Shown: positions 1 through 8,646, counted from the first letter of the stretch. The stretch: 64,000 nucleotides of DNA from MGIIb-O1 sp002457595 (GCA_045568115.1 JBJLBO010000001.1:310001-374000); one strand, 5' to 3'. The notes: generated by a model not told the origin, from the letters alone. Numbers and translations are program-made.

Positions 1-489
1 GATTGAACGTCTATCATTCCAGAAATTCACGGATACTCCCTCTAGGCGAACTACGGATCCTGGGCTGAGATTTTGGGCATGATTACCCCAATCAGTATAA
101 TCCCATCTCTCTCTTTCTCCTTCCCAAGGATTATCCTCAATCCAACCATAAGCAATCTGACGTTCCTCACCGCGAACCGTCTGAATTTTGGGTATGTAAG
201 TCACAACTGCAACTTCAATTGTAACGTTTTTATCATCCTCTGAGAGTTCAGAAAAGCGAGTCACTTTCTTTTCAGGAATACTCGCTCTAGTTTTGGAACT
301 AATTTGAGAAACAGCAACTCCTGCTGCCATCTGGAATTTTCTAACAACCGAACGTAGAGCATCTTCAGGAGGTATCAGGAAATCTGCCTCATACCTTGCA
401 AATTCCTTGATTATCTCATTTTCATCTGCATCTGGACACTCTTCCTTAACCACAGCAACCTGCGTTGCATACCTATCATCATCACTCAT
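1..489 (-). CDS. RPA-like single-stranded DNA-binding protein (3' part cut by window edge)
   Basis: I translated this by hand from the minus strand. It starts at an ATG (487-489) preceded by GGTGAG and stays open to base 1, so the C-terminus is missing. The N-terminus (MSDDDRYATQVAVV) leads into a short helical segment (ADENEIIKEFARYEADF) of the kind found at the start of archaeal Thermoplasmata-type RPA proteins. A strand-rich OB-fold-like stretch follows (VAVVTYIPKIQTVRG, then GSVVRLEGVSVNFW). The expected role is binding ssDNA in replication and repair. Family assignment rests on this pattern, not on a search. Other OB-fold proteins remain possible. Confidence 0.55.
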   Translation of the reverse strand, partial: MSDDDRYATQVAVVKEECPDADENEIIKEFARYEADFLIPPEDALRSVVRKFQMAAGVAVSQISSKTRASIPEKKVTRFSELSEDDKNVTIEVAVVTYIPKIQTVRGEERQIAYGWIEDNPWEGERERWDYTDWGNHAQNLSPGSVVRLEGVSVNFWNDRRSI

Positions 490-727
490 CGGCTCACCTA
501 CAATCAGAGTAACGGGCGCGAGCCTACTTGAACCACTGATGTAGCCGATGCGAATGTTTCGCACTGATTACAAAGAACGATGTTTCTTAGTGTGGATTGG
601 GGTAGACTCGTCACCACATCGCCTCCGGGGTACAACTACCTGACGAGGGGGTTCTTGAAGGTAGTCATCAGAAGGTGAGGATTTCGAACCGAGTGGGTTT
701 TCATCTCAACGCTTCTGTGAGATTCTA
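490..727. other. Intergenic region with a 7-bp stem, no gene recognised
   Basis: This 238-base gap lies between the divergent RPA-like gene and moaB, so it should hold two promoters. I see no tRNA fold. ACTACCT (635-641) and AGGTAGT (659-665) form a perfect 7-bp stem around a 17-base loop, followed by a G-rich stretch (674-706). It may be a leader structure or an unrecognised small RNA. I could not match it to SRP RNA, RNase P RNA or a C/D box guide. Confidence 0.3.
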
Positions 728-1281
728 ATGAGTGTCGGTGAGGCCTGCAATTTTGGAGTTTTGACCGCCTCCGATAGAGCCAGTTCAGGAGAGTATGAGG
801 ATCTTAGTGGGCCGGCAATTGAGGGATTTCTTTCGCAAGCTCTTACATCACCTTGGAAAATTTGTAGAAAACTAGTTGTAGATGAGCAGCCTGCCATTGA
901 GAACGCACTTAAATCACTGTCAGATGATGAAAATTGTTCGGTAATAATTACCACAGGAGGAACTGGACCTGCACTACGAGATGTCACTCCCGAGGCAACT
1001 GAAGCAGTCTGTGAGAGGATGCTGCCGGGCTTCGGTGAACAGATGCGAGCAATCTCCCTTCAAGTCACGTCCCAACTGCAGTTCTCTCCCGACAGACCGC
1101 AGGAATACGGGGCTCAACTTTGATTCTCAACCTCCCAGGTTCTCCCCGCTCAATTCGTGAGATTTTGGATGAGATATTTGCTGCTGTGCCGTATTGTGTA
1201 GATCTAATCGGTGGGCCCTACATCACCACAGATTCGGACGTTGTAGATTCGTTCAGACCTCCACATGCGCGCAGGGACTGA
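728..1281 (+). pseudogene. moaB: MoaB-type molybdopterin adenylyltransferase, one frameshift
   Basis: The first part (from MSVGEACNFGVLTASDRASS) carries the MoaB/MogA features LTASD near the start and ITTGGTGPALRDVTPEA, the MPT-binding loop. This frame stops at 1121-1123. After about base 1075 the downstream reading frame continues as TAVLSRQTAGIRGSTLILNL, then PGSPRSIREILDEIF, the standard MoaB C-terminus, ending at TGA 1279-1281. One indel near 1072-1082 therefore splits a gene of normal length (about 184 aa). The protein adenylylates molybdopterin in Moco/tungsten cofactor synthesis. Both halves are well conserved, so a sequence error is as likely as a real mutation. Confidence 0.82.
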
Positions 1282-1322
1282 TTACGCATTACATCTTTAG
1301 CAGAGTTTCAGGCCGGCGGGGC

Positions 1323-2150
1323 ATGGCCAAGATGAAGTCGGGTGACGTTTCCAGCAATCGTGCTGCTGATGAATTACGAAATATCGAGGTGACTCTTGAT
1401 TTTACACCAAACGCAGATGCCTCTGTTCTATATCAACAAGGAGACACAATGGTACTTGCTTGTGCAACGGTCGCAGCATCCCTACCACGTTGGTTCCCTC
1501 GTGATGCAAATCGAGGTTGGGTTCACGCTGAATATTCCCTATTACCTGGTTCAACAGATTCGCGATTCCAAAGAGAACGCCGTGGAGCCAAGGGACGAAC
1601 TCAGGAAATTGAGCGATTAGTGGCTCGAAGCCTGCGTGGAGCGATTGATTTAGAGGCACTTGGACCTATTGCAATCACAGTTGATTGTGATATATTGAAC
1701 GCAGATGGTGGAACACGTTGTGCATCGATTACTGCAGCAAATATTGCATTACGATTGTGTGTGCGTAGACTAATTGCTTCAGGACGTTGTTTACCTGCAG
1801 ACAAAAGACTCACTTATGACCAGATTAAGGCGGGAGTTGAAGCACCGACTCTGTCCTCAAAAGAGGCCATCGAACACGAAAATAACGTAATTCCTCATGA
1901 TCTAGCTGCAATTAGCGTTGGACTAGTTGACGGGGATGTTTACACTGACCTAGACTACATTCTGGACAGTAATGCAGACGTAGACATGAATGTCGTTATG
2001 ACTGCTGATGGAAAGTTTGTCGAAGTTCAAGGCACTGGTGAAGAATTCACCTACACTCGCGAAGAATTAGACGCATTGCTGGAAGCAGCGACTGATGGAG
2101 TCAAGGAACTCAACAAGATGCAAGAGAATGTTCTCTCCGGCATAGAATGA
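1323..2150 (+). CDS. rph: RNase PH (bacterial-type 3'-5' phosphorolytic exoribonuclease)
   Basis: RNase PH removes 3' nucleotides from RNA, classically tRNA tails, using phosphate. The sequence shows the family from end to end: GDTMVLACATV, GWVHAEYSLLPGST, RGAKGRTQEIERLVARSLR, ITVDCDILNADGGTRCASIT, the VDMNVVMT motif and FVEVQGTGEEF. The motif set is closer to bacterial RNase PH than to the archaeal exosome subunit Rrp41. I prefer the ATG at 1323 (MAKMKSG); the frame is open upstream to 1194, but that stretch overlaps the moaB 3' end in another frame and has no homology-like content. The gene follows moaB by 41 bases. About 275 aa, slightly longer than usual because of an insertion before the NVIPHDLAAISVGLVDG segment. 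Confidence 0.88.
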   Translation: MAKMKSGDVSSNRAADELRNIEVTLDFTPNADASVLYQQGDTMVLACATVAASLPRWFPRDANRGWVHAEYSLLPGSTDSRFQRERRGAKGRTQEIERLVARSLRGAIDLEALGPIAITVDCDILNADGGTRCASITAANIALRLCVRRLIASGRCLPADKRLTYDQIKAGVEAPTLSSKEAIEHENNVIPHDLAAISVGLVDGDVYTDLDYILDSNADVDMNVVMTADGKFVEVQGTGEEFTYTREELDALLEAATDGVKELNKMQENVLSGIE

Positions 2151-2207
2151 TTCGTCGAAGCCGCCTCGGAAGAATTGAAGTGGAAAGCGGAGTGGCGAGA
2201 GCGCTAC

Positions 2208-2284
2208 GGGGACTGTAGCTCAGCTGGGAGAGCGCCGCACTGAAGATGCGGAGGCCGCTGGTTCAAGTCCGGCCAGTCCCACCA
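2208..2284 (+). tRNA. tRNA-Phe (GAA), CCA encoded
   Basis: A complete cloverleaf is visible. The acceptor stem GGGACTG pairs with CAGTCCC (2274-2280), followed by discriminator A and an encoded CCA. The D arm is GCTC/GAGC, the anticodon stem CCGCA/TGCGG encloses loop CTGAAGA (anticodon GAA), and the T arm is GCTGG/CCGGC around TTCAAGT. No intron. It converges with the endonuclease IV gene. Confidence 0.95.
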
Positions 2285-2293
2285 TAATTGACT

Positions 2294-3490
2294 TCAGAAG
2301 AGGTCATCGACGTCTTCTTTGCCATCATCAAAGGACATCATTTTGCCATCCTTCTTCTTCTTTGGAGTCTTTTCTGCCTTCTTTTCCGCTGCTTTGGCCT
2401 TCTTTTCAGCGGCTTCTGCCTTCTTTTCAGCGGCTTCAACTTTCTTTTCTTTAGCAGCGATTTTCTTCTCTTTATCTGATTCAAGTGATTGCTTACGAGC
2501 ATCAGCTTGCTCTTTCTCACGACGAGCAAGTTCCTCGACATCGATTCCAGCTTCAGCAGCAAGTTTTGTTCTACGGTCATCACGAGCACGAATCTCCAAC
2601 AGTCGCTGTCGTGCCTTGTCGTAATGCTGAACCATGTACATAGCATCATGCTCAAGTAGAGGAGAATCTGAGATTATTGTGATATCCATCCAATCTCCAT
2701 CCTCTGCTAAATATTCAGCAAATGGCTCAAACTTAAGATCCGATTTCTTGATTTGAGTATAATGTTGTGCATTACCCATTCGATGTTCAACTCCTGCAAA
2801 GTGACAGTAGAATTTCTTGCCACCTATTGTTTCACGAACTTGATCAAACAACTCAGCATAGTCCTCAGATGTCTTCAATCGGCCATGACCACGAGCGTGA
2901 ATGTGCGCCATGTTCAGAACTGGAACTGTACCTTCTACATGGTTGACGACTTCAAGAACCTCTTCGACGGTCCCCCAAAGCTCCTGACGACCACTAGTCT
3001 CAATTCCAACCAAGGTTGGTTCCGCTTCATGAACCCAAGGAAATGCAGCATAATCTTCCTCTTCTCCCTCGACACCCCATATTGAATGAACTCTTTCAAC
3101 GACACCCGCCATAACATTAGCAACTTGTTCATTGGCTTTAGTGCCCGGATCATACTCACCATAAGGGCCAGCATGGCAAACCATATGACGAGCATTGACA
3201 ATCTTACCCACCTGCATACTCGACTCCATCTTTGATAGAGTTCGATTTAATTCTCGATGATTACCTAGAATCTCGGCATAGTAAGGCCCGTGGACATTCA
3301 TTTCAAAGTCGGCCTTATGCGAAAGAATTCCGGCCTGCCAATACTGATCGAAGTGATGTGGTTGAACTTGTCGAACAGTCTGAATCTCCATTGTTTCGAG
3401 TCCTAGAACTGTGATATCGTCCATTCCTTCAACGATTGTACGACCCTTACACGAGAGAGGAACTCCGGCTGGTCCTAGTTTGAGTGGCAT
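2294..3490 (-). CDS. nfo: Endonuclease IV family AP endonuclease with Lys/Ala-rich tail
   Basis: Endonuclease IV cleaves DNA at abasic sites in base-excision repair. Residues 1-320 resemble the archaeal TIM-barrel Nfo branch: FEMNVHGPYY near 63, a histidine/acid-rich barrel with VGIETSG, VLNMAHIHARGHG, FYCHFAGVEHR and IISDSPLLEHDAMYM. The typical DxCH metal motif is replaced by NMAHIHARG, as expected for the divergent archaeal group. Residues about 325-398 form a charged coiled tail with repeated AEKKAEA units, then KKKK and an acidic end (EDVDDLF), unlike canonical Nfo (about 280 aa). The tail may bind DNA or a partner; the terminal DDLF could be a PCNA-like contact, which is inference. Start MPLKLGPAGVPLSCKG fits the family N-terminus. 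Confidence 0.78.
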   Translation of the reverse strand: MPLKLGPAGVPLSCKGRTIVEGMDDITVLGLETMEIQTVRQVQPHHFDQYWQAGILSHKADFEMNVHGPYYAEILGNHRELNRTLSKMESSMQVGKIVNARHMVCHAGPYGEYDPGTKANEQVANVMAGVVERVHSIWGVEGEEEDYAAFPWVHEAEPTLVGIETSGRQELWGTVEEVLEVVNHVEGTVPVLNMAHIHARGHGRLKTSEDYAELFDQVRETIGGKKFYCHFAGVEHRMGNAQHYTQIKKSDLKFEPFAEYLAEDGDWMDITIISDSPLLEHDAMYMVQHYDKARQRLLEIRARDDRRTKLAAEAGIDVEELARREKEQADARKQSLESDKEKKIAAKEKKVEAAEKKAEAAEKKAKAAEKKAEKTPKKKKDGKMMSFDDGKEDVDDLF

Positions 3491-3591
3491 ACGCTTCGCT
3501 CCTCGCAGGTCCGGCCGAAGGGGTGTTCCTACTAAAGGGGTATTCGGTAGCAGTCCGGAAAAAAAACCTAAGAGAACTGAATGAAAGTACC

Positions 3592-4212
3592 TTAGATTGT
3601 TTTAGATGCAGCAAGAACACCTTCTATTCCAGGTCCTTGTTTAGGGAGTTCGCATAGATAATTGGCTAACCAATATGAAGAAGATTCAGAGGATGAAATT
3701 GTATCGACTGAACCTAAAGAATGCTCAATCCTAACACGTCCAGAATCTGAATCAAAAGTACAAACCTGTGGCACCATTCCCATGAGTCGAATCTTCTGTA
3801 GGAGTTCTGAATCATTGATGCCTTCAATTTGAGCAATTCTAGACAAAGCATCTGGCATCAAGAAAATCAGATGAATCTGACGAATTCTTTCAACTACGTG
3901 ACCCCACGACTCAGCTAATCTACTGGAGTCCTCCGGCATATCTACAATCATAGCCACACGAGGCCCTTCAAATTCGGCAAAGGTCATGCCGGCTCCTTGA
4001 GCACTGCGAGCGGAATCACCCAAAACAACGGTAGAGGATGAAAGCAATAACCAGTGAGCGCCCTCTAATCTCCCTCTCCAGTCAATCTCACCATGATTAA
4101 AATCTGATAAATCAGTAATTTCGACTCGATCAATCGTTGCTGAATGGGTCAAATCAACCACTTTATTGACACATTCTCCTCCGAATGCAACAACACGAAC
4201 ATCAGTTTGCAT
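3592..4212 (-). CDS. Degenerate ribokinase/PfkB-like protein (uncertain)
   Basis: A 206-aa protein of unclear function. It begins RVVAFGGECVNKV, like the first strand of a PfkB sugar kinase. Its middle (HWLLLSSSTVVLGD, RVAMIVDMPEDSSRLAESW, HLIFLMPDALSRIA) has the alternating strand/helix rhythm of the 2-keto-3-deoxygluconate kinase group. The catalytic GAGD/anion-hole motif is absent and the protein is about 100 residues short, so it is unlikely to be an active kinase. It starts immediately after the pelota stop codon (TGA then ATG, no gap), so it is probably co-translated as the last gene of the fhs-pelota run. A full PfkB kinase lies at 57.0 kb. Confidence 0.4.
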   Translation of the reverse strand: MQTDVRVVAFGGECVNKVVDLTHSATIDRVEITDLSDFNHGEIDWRGRLEGAHWLLLSSSTVVLGDSARSAQGAGMTFAEFEGPRVAMIVDMPEDSSRLAESWGHVVERIRQIHLIFLMPDALSRIAQIEGINDSELLQKIRLMGMVPQVCTFDSDSGRVRIEHSLGSVDTISSSESSSYWLANYLCELPKQGPGIEGVLAASKTI

Positions 4213-5298
4213 TCAATCTACCTTCCAGCGTAGAAGAGCTAGCGCGCCACCCATTCCAATCAATTGCTGACCGGCGTCATGGTCGATTGAAGACTGGATT
4301 ATTTCACCACGACTAGTTTCTGTGTGAGAACAAATATTATCCCAACGATTGCGAATTTCAATATCTTGAGATCTCAATAAGGATGCATCGATGATAAGAG
4401 ATTCAATCGCCCCTTGTTCTGCAGCATCTGCAATAGATACAGATCCATAGGCTACTGCACCACCTGTTGAGATTCTCTTCATTCCTTCTTCTATAGTACG
4501 AACTTGGCGAACAAGTTCATGTTCGCCCAGCACTGAATCCGCAGCGCCTTCTGCCAGAACTTCATTGGCTGCTGCTCGGCCTCCTATCGAAGTGGCTGCG
4601 TTGAGAATCTGATTTTGTGCACCAAGTGCTCTTAACATGGCCTCAAATTGCTCACGAGCCATGCCCGGACCACAAATCACCAGAGGCATTTGGTCAGGAA
4701 AAACAAGTTTAGTTTCACGGGCAACGCGCTCAAAGAATCCTCGACGCACACTTGTTGAGTCATCGGCTTTCTTACCTCCGCCACGCATGGAGAATTGTGA
4801 AACGTCTCGTATTCCGTGAGCAGCAACTTCGAAGATTAGTACCTCATCATTTTCTACAACAATTAATCCTGATTTGGGTTGATTTCCAGCAGCAAGAGCA
4901 GTTTTTATTAGAGCGCGGTCAACACTAGGAAGACCACCCTCAAATGAAATCTCAACTTCATCATGTGATGAAACGATGTGAGTATGGTGAGAACCAATGT
5001 CTATCTTTGCTTCAGTAATAACACCGTGAACTCTTAGGTTATCGGTGAAGGGTTGGAATGAGGTTTCACCAACTTCTATCTCAATCCACATCGGCTTTCT
5101 CTCAGCAGATTTCGCTCGACCACCTTCCTGAGTTCCTGTGGTTGAGTCACGGCGATGAGAAAGCATACCCATAATTGCACCAGGACGACAAATTTGGGTG
5201 AGTACCCATAAGTCATCGGAATTATCGATGCGGATTCTGACTCCCTCGTCCGAGGCCTTCAATTGTCGCAATTTCTCACATCCATCAACTGAAGACAC
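4213..5298 (-). CDS. pelA: Pelota (aPelota/Dom34), mRNA surveillance and ribosome rescue
   Basis: Pelota binds the empty A site of stalled ribosomes with aEF1A and, with ABCE1, splits them. The N-terminal Sm-like domain has the expected NSDDLWVLTQICRPGAIMG, where eukaryotic and archaeal pelotas read eDLWxLYNLI. The middle eRF1-like domain has KSGLIVVENDEVLIFEVAAHG, and the region around 200 (LVICGPGMAREQF) is typical. The C-terminal domain has STGGAVAYGSVSIADAAEQGAIESLIIDASLLR, matching the third eRF1 domain. Length 361 is normal. It overlaps the 3' end of fhs by 14 bases, which suggests translational coupling. Confidence 0.92.
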   Translation of the reverse strand: MSSVDGCEKLRQLKASDEGVRIRIDNSDDLWVLTQICRPGAIMGMLSHRRDSTTGTQEGGRAKSAERKPMWIEIEVGETSFQPFTDNLRVHGVITEAKIDIGSHHTHIVSSHDEVEISFEGGLPSVDRALIKTALAAGNQPKSGLIVVENDEVLIFEVAAHGIRDVSQFSMRGGGKKADDSTSVRRGFFERVARETKLVFPDQMPLVICGPGMAREQFEAMLRALGAQNQILNAATSIGGRAAANEVLAEGAADSVLGEHELVRQVRTIEEGMKRISTGGAVAYGSVSIADAAEQGAIESLIIDASLLRSQDIEIRNRWDNICSHTETSRGEIIQSSIDHDAGQQLIGMGGALALLRWKVD

Positions 5299-7018
5299 CA
5301 GTCAATTGACCATCTTCATCCATATCCATATCCATGGCTGCAGGCCTTATTGGAAGACCTGGCATCGTCATCATTGAGCCACAAATAGCGACAATGAAAC
5401 CTGCACCTGAATTAAGACGTAACTCTCGAATTGGCATTGTAAATCCATTAGGTGCACCCAATTCAGATGGCTCATGACTGAACGAATATTGAGTCTTAGC
5501 CATACATACGGGTAATGTGTCCATTCCCCAAGTACGCAATGATTCTAGCATCTTGTGAGCTTGTGAGGAAAAATCAACTGTATGAGCACCGTAGACATTA
5601 GTTGCGACACGTAGAATTGTCTGTTCTGCAGGTAGTCCTGATGGAACCAACGGAGTATATGGCCGACCTGCCTCATCATGAGCAGCACAAGCCTCTACGA
5701 CAGCATCAGCGAGTTGTGAAGCACCTTCACCTCCATTTCCGTGACCTTCGAATAAAACAACTTGACGAGCACCAGCACTGACCGCCTCTTCGTGGATTGC
5801 TTCAATCTCGGCGTCTGTATCACTAGAGAAGCGATTTATCGAGACGATTACTGGGATTCCTGTAGAGGAAAGATTTCTGACATGCCGGCGTAGGTTACTA
5901 GCGGCTCCGGCACGAGTAGCCTCGACATTTTCTGCTTCCAGTTCCTCCTTTGGTGGGCGCTTACCTCCACCAGTAGAAAATCCACCGCCATGTAATTTCA
6001 TAGAACGTACTGTCACGTTGAGGACTAAACAATCCGGTACTTTTCCAGCAGCCTGGGCCTTAATCTGCAGAGCCTTCTCTGCACCCATTTCTGCGCCAAA
6101 ACCGGCCTCAGTGACGACATAATCAGCACATGAAAGAGCTAATCGGTCGGCTATAATTGAAGAATTACCATGTGCGATATTAGCAAAAGGACCACCGTGA
6201 ATAAAGGCAGGATCGCCTTCTAGGGTTTGAACTAGATTGGGCAATAATGCGTTGCGCAGGAGTAGCGCCATTGCACCAGCACAGCCTAGGTCATCGGCGG
6301 TAACAACCTGATTTGATTTAGAGACACCTATTGCGATGCGACCTAGACGGGTTCGCAAATCTGTGTAATCTTTGGAAAGAACGAGAATCGCCATGACCTC
6401 GCTTGCTGCAGTGATATCAAAACGATCTGTTCTGACTATTCCATTGGCCTTTCCACCCAACCCAATAGTAACTTCACGTAAACTTCTGTCATTCATATCG
6501 ATGACACGAGGCCAAAGAATCTGATTTAGATCTAAATTCAATTTATTTCCTCTATGCAGATGGTTGTCTAGCATGGCCGAGCATAGGTTGTGAGCCATTG
6601 TAACTGCGTGAAGATCTCCTGTGAAATGTAGATTGATTTCTTCCATAGGAAGAACTTGAGAATAACCACCACCAGCAGCCCCTCCTTTAATTCCAAAAAC
6701 AGGACCCATTGAGGGTTCACGAATCACACAAGTTGCATTATGTCCTCGGCGGTTCAAACCTTGGTTAAGTCCAATTGTAGTTACGGTCTTTCCTTCTCCA
6801 AACGGCGTCGGATTGACACTTGTCACCAAAATCAAGAATCCTTGTTTGCCATTGGAAGCCTCCTTGAGTCGGTCCCACGATACCTTAGCCACTGATGGAC
6901 CTTGTAAAATCAAGTCACTGCGCTCCAATTTCAGCCTTGCGGCCACATCTTCAATTGGGCGAAGTGTGGCCTTTCGGGCGATATCCAAGTCGCTGTCCAT
7001 CAGTCGTTGGGCCAGCAT
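5285..7018 (-). CDS. fhs: Formate-tetrahydrofolate ligase
   Basis: The enzyme makes 10-formyl-THF from formate, THF and ATP. The P-loop TPFGEGKT is at 71-78. Family-typical stretches follow: IREPSMGPVFGIKGGAAGGG, HFTGDLHAVTMAHNL, FDITAASEVMAIL, PFANIAHGNSSIIADR, YVVTEAGFGAEMGAEKA. The length (577 aa) is near the usual 555-560. Most archaea use methanopterin for C1 transfer, so this gene implies a folate-based C1 pool, probably acquired from bacteria. It heads the minus-strand run fhs-pelota-PfkB-like and is divergent from aroE by 45 bases. The start at 7018 (MLAQRLMDSD) gives the normal N-terminal helix (DLDIARKA). Confidence 0.95.
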   Translation of the reverse strand: MLAQRLMDSDLDIARKATLRPIEDVAARLKLERSDLILQGPSVAKVSWDRLKEASNGKQGFLILVTSVNPTPFGEGKTVTTIGLNQGLNRRGHNATCVIREPSMGPVFGIKGGAAGGGYSQVLPMEEINLHFTGDLHAVTMAHNLCSAMLDNHLHRGNKLNLDLNQILWPRVIDMNDRSLREVTIGLGGKANGIVRTDRFDITAASEVMAILVLSKDYTDLRTRLGRIAIGVSKSNQVVTADDLGCAGAMALLLRNALLPNLVQTLEGDPAFIHGGPFANIAHGNSSIIADRLALSCADYVVTEAGFGAEMGAEKALQIKAQAAGKVPDCLVLNVTVRSMKLHGGGFSTGGGKRPPKEELEAENVEATRAGAASNLRRHVRNLSSTGIPVIVSINRFSSDTDAEIEAIHEEAVSAGARQVVLFEGHGNGGEGASQLADAVVEACAAHDEAGRPYTPLVPSGLPAEQTILRVATNVYGAHTVDFSSQAHKMLESLRTWGMDTLPVCMAKTQYSFSHEPSELGAPNGFTMPIRELRLNSGAGFIVAICGSMMTMPGLPIRPAAMDMDMDEDGQLTGVFS

Positions 7019-7063
7019 AGCCGACTTGAAACCTTCATTTCATAGAATTCAGAGGCCTACATA

Positions 7064-7801
7064 GTGCCAACACCTGCTTACTGGGGTATCGCGGGATTTC
7101 CCATCTCCCACTCCATAACACCAAAACTCTTCGAAATTGTAGGCAATCATCTAGAAATTAAAGGACCACAAAGCACCTTCATTGAGGCAAATTCAATTGA
7201 AGAATTTGAAGATAATATTAGTGAATTAAAAGGTGACCTCTGGTTCAGTTGCACCGCCCCCCTGAAGCACTCACCGCAGGCACGTCTAGGAGTAAAGGGT
7301 CCAGAGGGTGTGAACGCAATCAATCAACTGATGCGAACAGACGGAGTTTGGACTGGAACCAGCACAGATGGATTAGGATTTGTTGCTGCGTGCCGCCATA
7401 TTGGAATCGAGCCAAATGGGTCGATTCTGAGGATTCGTGGTGGTGGTTCAGCAGCTCGTTCCATTGCTGCGGTTTGGGCTGCTGAAGGTGGTAAAATCAT
7501 TCCAGAAGAAGGGCGACGCGCACTAATCGGCGGCCCTTGGGATGAAGCAATAGTTGAGTCAGGGAATGCAACTTTAGCAATCGATCTCGATGCTGCTGCT
7601 GGAGGAGGAGATTCTGTTCAACTCGAAGCAGAACAGCAGGTTTCGATATCCTATGGAGAGGATGCGAGTTGTGATGAATTCGCAGTAATCATGGTCGCTG
7701 CTCAGCATTTGGAGGCTTGGAAGCATCTCTATGCTCCTGAAAGAGCAGCGGATCTACCCTCATTATCACACCTCCTCGAAAGGCTCTCTAGGTTCAATTA
7801 A
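7064..7801 (+). CDS. aroE: Shikimate dehydrogenase
   Basis: Reduces 3-dehydroshikimate to shikimate with NADPH. GFPISHSITPKLF is the shikimate-binding N-terminus (SxS motif). CTAPLKH places the catalytic lysine at K68 and STDGLGF the catalytic aspartate at D102. The NADP loop is IRGGGSAARS, near 123-132. It starts at GTG (7064), the only start that keeps the substrate-binding N-terminus. At 245 aa it is a little short, and the C-terminal helical part is reduced (VIMVAAQHLEAWKHLY). Its 3' end overlaps the converging membrane-protein gene by 36 bases. The other aromatic-pathway genes are not in this window. Confidence 0.88.
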   Translation: MPTPAYWGIAGFPISHSITPKLFEIVGNHLEIKGPQSTFIEANSIEEFEDNISELKGDLWFSCTAPLKHSPQARLGVKGPEGVNAINQLMRTDGVWTGTSTDGLGFVAACRHIGIEPNGSILRIRGGGSAARSIAAVWAAEGGKIIPEEGRRALIGGPWDEAIVESGNATLAIDLDAAAGGGDSVQLEAEQQVSISYGEDASCDEFAVIMVAAQHLEAWKHLYAPERAADLPSLSHLLERLSRFN

Positions 7802-8632
7802 ATTTAGAATTAACAATGGTGCAATAAGCAGCCACCAAGTAATCAATGAACCTGGTCCGATAGTTAATTCTCCATCGAATCCAATCAATGATTCATATCC
7901 CGGCTCACCTTCTACAGGAGCATTTTCAATGATATTTTCTCTATCCTCCTCATCTAGCAGGCCAAGATCGAATCCCATGGACTCGTAAGTGAATTTTATC
8001 CCATTCAAAGAGATTCCAAACCCACTATCTTGTTGGAAATGAGCAAATTGATTGACTTCAACTGTTTCTTGAGTATTAGTGTCGAATCCTCCTGTCGAGG
8101 ATTCACCACCACTCTCATTTCCACCAGAAATTCCAAAATCTGTGGCTATCGCTAAAGGAATAGCAATTAGAATAATCGAGATCCCAATTACCCAAGTAGC
8201 AACAGTAGCAATTTTGACTGAGCGAATTGGGCGTATAAGTGACAGACAAATAATAGCGAACATTACTAACATTGTCAATTTTAGAAATCCCCTAGTCATT
8301 TCAAGACAAGACCCTGAGCAGGCTTGATTGTCTGTTGTTGATTCCTCTGAGTCATCGCCTGTCGAACCACTAGAATTATTTTCAGAGTCTGTTTGTTCAG
8401 GTGATACATTCTCTCGATTAACCCAGTACAGTAACAGAGGAGTTGAATTTTCTATCGAAAGCTCAAATGATTCTTGATTACTATCGATAATGTATTCCGT
8501 AGTGATAGTTGGCTCTCTCTCTAGCCCCTCTGAGTAAACACCGACTGCCGATATCTCAAACCAAGTACTAGACCAAGCGGTAAGAAGGAAGAGCCCTGAA
8601 AGGGCAATTACAACTAACTTACGGGAGTTCAT
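7766..8632 (-). CDS. Membrane protein of unknown function, four predicted TM segments
   Basis: I do not recognise a family. Hydrophobic segments lie at about 5-24 (near the N-terminus, possibly a signal anchor), 114-134, 140-164 and 262-280. An acidic Ser/Asn-rich loop (about 75-105, with CSGSC at its end) and another at about 170-250 should be outside the cell. Only the segments and loop composition can be described. The gene is 14 bases downstream of the broken surface-protein gene (8647-10887) and may be in its transcription unit. Similar low-complexity acidic loops are common in Poseidoniales surface proteins (general knowledge). Confidence 0.6.
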   Translation of the reverse strand: MNSRKLVVIALSGLFLLTAWSSTWFEISAVGVYSEGLEREPTITTEYIIDSNQESFELSIENSTPLLLYWVNRENVSPEQTDSENNSSGSTGDDSEESTTDNQACSGSCLEMTRGFLKLTMLVMFAIICLSLIRPIRSVKIATVATWVIGISIILIAIPLAIATDFGISGGNESGGESSTGGFDTNTQETVEVNQFAHFQQDSGFGISLNGIKFTYESMGFDLGLLDEEDRENIIENAPVEGEPGYESLIGFDGELTIGPGSLITWWLLIAPLLILNLIEPREPFEEV

Positions 8633-8646
8633 ACATTCAAGCCGAA

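Noticed and set aside
490..727. Possible structured RNA (SRP, RNase P, C/D guide)
   Set aside because: Only one 7-bp stem is visible; the conserved cores of those RNAs are missing.
1194..1322. Extending RNase PH upstream to the first in-frame Met
   Set aside because: The added residues overlap the moaB 3' end read in its proper frame and have no RNase PH similarity.
2288..2655. Open frames over the endonuclease IV tail
   Set aside because: They are translations of the Lys/Ala repeat in other frames, hydrophobic or basic low-complexity only.
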